Position numbers and translations under genes: made by a program
Origin: an uncultured Oscillospiraceae bacterium
GTDB lineage: Bacteria; Bacillota; Clostridia; UBA1212; UBA1255
Assembly: GCA_902462635.1 (NCBI GenBank)
Contig: CABQCN010000065.1
Span: 1 to 7,449, forward strand
Length of the DNA: 7,449 nt
Reading direction: 5' to 3'
The notes under the pieces: generated by a model
Databases searched by the model: none
Told to the model about the DNA's origin: nothing
Seen by the model: the letters and a program-made list of their open reading frames with translations, nothing else
Part shown: positions 5,927 to 7,449 of the stretch, one piece after another
Numbering within the stretch: position 1 is the first letter of the stretch
How the letters are laid out: every line of letters starts with the position of its first letter

Positions 5927-6730
5927 TTATACTAAAAATACGGTAAAGAACTTTTGAAAGAATAGCTGGTCCGCCAGAATCAAAACGCCTAAGACCGCAA
6001 CATACACGGCAAAAACATTCAGGCTTCTTTTTTTGAAGAAGTTCAGCATGAAGCGGACCGCAAAATAGCCGGAAACGCCGGCCGCAATCATTCCGGCAAT
6101 TACAGGCCCCCATGCGACCGCTGCCGGCTCGGAGACGATATCCTTGACGCCTAACACGGCGGAACCCAGTATGACGGGAATCGACATCAGAAACGCAAAA
6201 CGCAGCGAGTCTTCTTTTTCGACGCCCAGAAACAGTCCTGCGCTCGTGGTACTGCCCGAGCGAGAAATTCCGGGCATGACCGCGATCCCCTGCGCGATGC
6301 CGATTACCGCGGCGTCTGTATAGGAAAGGGTTTCGATCGTTTTTGCGCGTTTTCTGGCTTTCTGCGAAAAGTAAAGGAGCGCAGCCGTCGCGAGAAACGC
6401 GATTCCCAGAAAACCGCCGCTCTGCGAGATCTTTTCTATGTAATCATCCAGGAACAAGCCGACCAGCACCGCAGGAATCGTCGCGACGATCAGAAGACCC
6501 GTAAGCTTTTGCACCGGTTTCTTCAGAATCGCAAGAATATCCGGCCAGAACACGATAAAAACAGCGATAAGCGTTGCGAAATGCAACGCTATATCGAATG
6601 TTAAGCCAAATTGAGCCTGATCGATGCCGAATAACTTCTTAAAAACGATCAGGTGCCCCGAACTGCTTACGGGCAGAAACTCCGTGAGGCCCTGTACAAG
6701 CCCGAGAATAATACTTTGCAGAATTTTCAT
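5927..6730 (-). CDS. uppP: undecaprenyl-diphosphatase UppP (BacA)
   Basis: Integral membrane phosphatase that converts undecaprenyl pyrophosphate to the monophosphate lipid carrier used for peptidoglycan and other wall polymers. Extra copies give bacitracin resistance. It has 267 aa, the normal length for the BacA family. The two family motifs are present: [14 protein letters not shown] (14-27), with Glu17 and His26, and [10 protein letters not shown] (153-162), with Arg157 in the second active-site repeat. The protein is hydrophobic throughout, with about eight membrane helices expected. The ATG overlaps the clpX stop by four bases (ATGA), and GGAG lies inside the clpX tail about 11 bases upstream, so it is probably translated by coupling to clpX. 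tsaD follows 30 bases downstream on the same strand. No separate promoter is evident. Confidence 0.97.
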   Translation of the reverse strand: MKILQSIILGLVQGLTEFLPVSSSGHLIVFKKLFGIDQAQFGLTFDIALHFATLIAVFIVFWPDILAILKKPVQKLTGLLIVATIPAVLVGLFLDDYIEKISQSGGFLGIAFLATAALLYFSQKARKRAKTIETLSYTDAAVIGIAQGIAVMPGISRSGSTTSAGLFLGVEKEDSLRFAFLMSIPVILGSAVLGVKDIVSEPAAVAWGPVIAGMIAAGVSGYFAVRFMLNFFKKRSLNVFAVYVAVLGVLILADQLFFQKFFTVFLV

Positions 6731-7449
6731 AACGGTTCTATCTCCACGCTGACATTCTCCGCCCCCGCCGCCATTGGACTCTTGGGCGCGTCTAGTTCCG
6801 CTGCCGCGGCGTCCTCTTTATTCTTTCCTTTTTTTGGCGCCGCCTTTTTCTTGTCGGCCTTTTTATAAATCAACGTCGGCCGCACGCCGTTTTTAATCGT
6901 CTCCGCAGTAATGATGCATTTCTGCACATCCTCCTTAGAAGGCACATCGTACATGACGTCGAGCATCGCCGATTCCACGATCGCCCGCAGTCCGCGCGCA
7001 CCCGTTTTCCGCGCGATCGCAATTTCCGTGATCGCTTCGATGGCGCCATCGTCAAATTCCAGTTCCACATCGTCGTAAGACAATAGCTTCTGGTATTGTT
7101 TGATCAACGCGTTTCTGGGCGTCGTCAGGATTTCCCGCAGCATCCCCGCGTCGAGCGCATCCAGCGTCACGATCAGCGGCACTCTGCCGATAAACTCCGG
7201 GATCAGCCCGAATTTCAGCAGATCCTGCGGCTCAACGCTGGCAAGCAGCGCATTGGTATCCAGGCTGTCGCTGCTGTGAATGCTCCCCGAAAAACCGATT
7301 GTATTTTTCCCCGTTCTGCTCTCGATGATCTTCGGAAGTCCGTCGAACGCACCCGAACAGATGAACAGGATATTCGTCGTATCGATGTTGATGAACTCCT
7401 GGTGCGGATGCTTGCGTCCGCCCTGCGGCGGCACAGCCGCCACCGTACC
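6727..7449 (-). CDS. clpX: ClpX, ATP-dependent protease specificity subunit (C-terminal part)
   Basis: AAA+ unfoldase that feeds substrates to the ClpP peptidase. The final 240 residues are visible; the zinc-binding domain, Walker A and Walker B lie beyond the right edge. In fragment numbering the RKH substrate-entry loop is GGRKHP (10-15) and the ClpP-docking IGF loop is NTIGFSG (49-55). The arginine-finger segment is PEFIGRVPL (84-92, Arg89), and sensor-2 is [11 protein letters not shown] (149-159, Arg152). The RKH and IGF loops identify ClpX rather than HslU. A Lys/Ala-rich tail of about 45 residues (196-240) follows the point where most ClpX proteins end and carries the uppP ribosome-binding site. 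The reading frame is open to the window edge, so the gene is cut by the window and not broken. Confidence 0.96.
   Translation of the reverse strand, partial: GTVAAVPPQGGRKHPHQEFINIDTTNILFICSGAFDGLPKIIESRTGKNTIGFSGSIHSSDSLDTNALLASVEPQDLLKFGLIPEFIGRVPLIVTLDALDAGMLREILTTPRNALIKQYQKLLSYDDVELEFDDGAIEAITEIAIARKTGARGLRAIVESAMLDVMYDVPSKEDVQKCIITAETIKNGVRPTLIYKKADKKKAAPKKGKNKEDAAAAELDAPKSPMAAGAENVSVEIEPL

Overview
The window looks like chromosomal DNA of an anaerobic, low-to-moderate-GC Gram-positive bacterium, most likely a clostridial member of the Bacillota. This is inferred from strong GGAGG-type Shine-Dalgarno sites, a Spo0A-type DNA-binding domain (a family confined to Bacillota), a two-gene minimal SUF iron-sulfur system, a NatAB/YhaQP-like ABC exporter, and a ClpX with an RKH loop and an IGF ClpP-docking loop. 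The lineage below phylum is not resolved. The window contains no insertion sequence, tRNA, rRNA or CRISPR array, and it is densely coding.

Layout: (1) Positions 1-2566, minus strand, hold a three-gene operon transcribed leftwards. It encodes an ABC ATPase, its ABC-2 permease (4-base ATGA overlap) and, 16 bases later, a secreted protein that runs off the left edge. (2) Positions 2567-2833 are a divergent control region with one sigma-A-type promoter facing each way. Between the two promoters lies a pair of Spo0A-box-like sequences spaced one helical turn apart. (3) Positions 2834-4912, plus strand, hold sufC-sufB followed by a small protein that is essentially only the C-terminal DNA-binding domain of Spo0A, with no receiver domain. 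(4) Positions 4847-7449, minus strand, hold clpX (5' end outside the window), uppP and tsaD, which run leftwards and converge on group 3.

The two converging groups are interlocked. The last 66 bases of the Spo0A-like gene overlap the 3' end of tsaD. A well-formed intrinsic terminator for the plus-strand operon lies inside the tsaD coding sequence, at 4986-5027, so plus-strand transcripts should carry about 180 bases antisense to tsaD.

The most interesting hypothesis is that the sufCB operon carries its own receiver-less Spo0A-type regulator. That regulator could act on the tandem box-like sites upstream of sufC, and so control both the iron-sulfur operon and the divergent ABC exporter operon. 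The protein family calls are strong; the regulatory link is inference.
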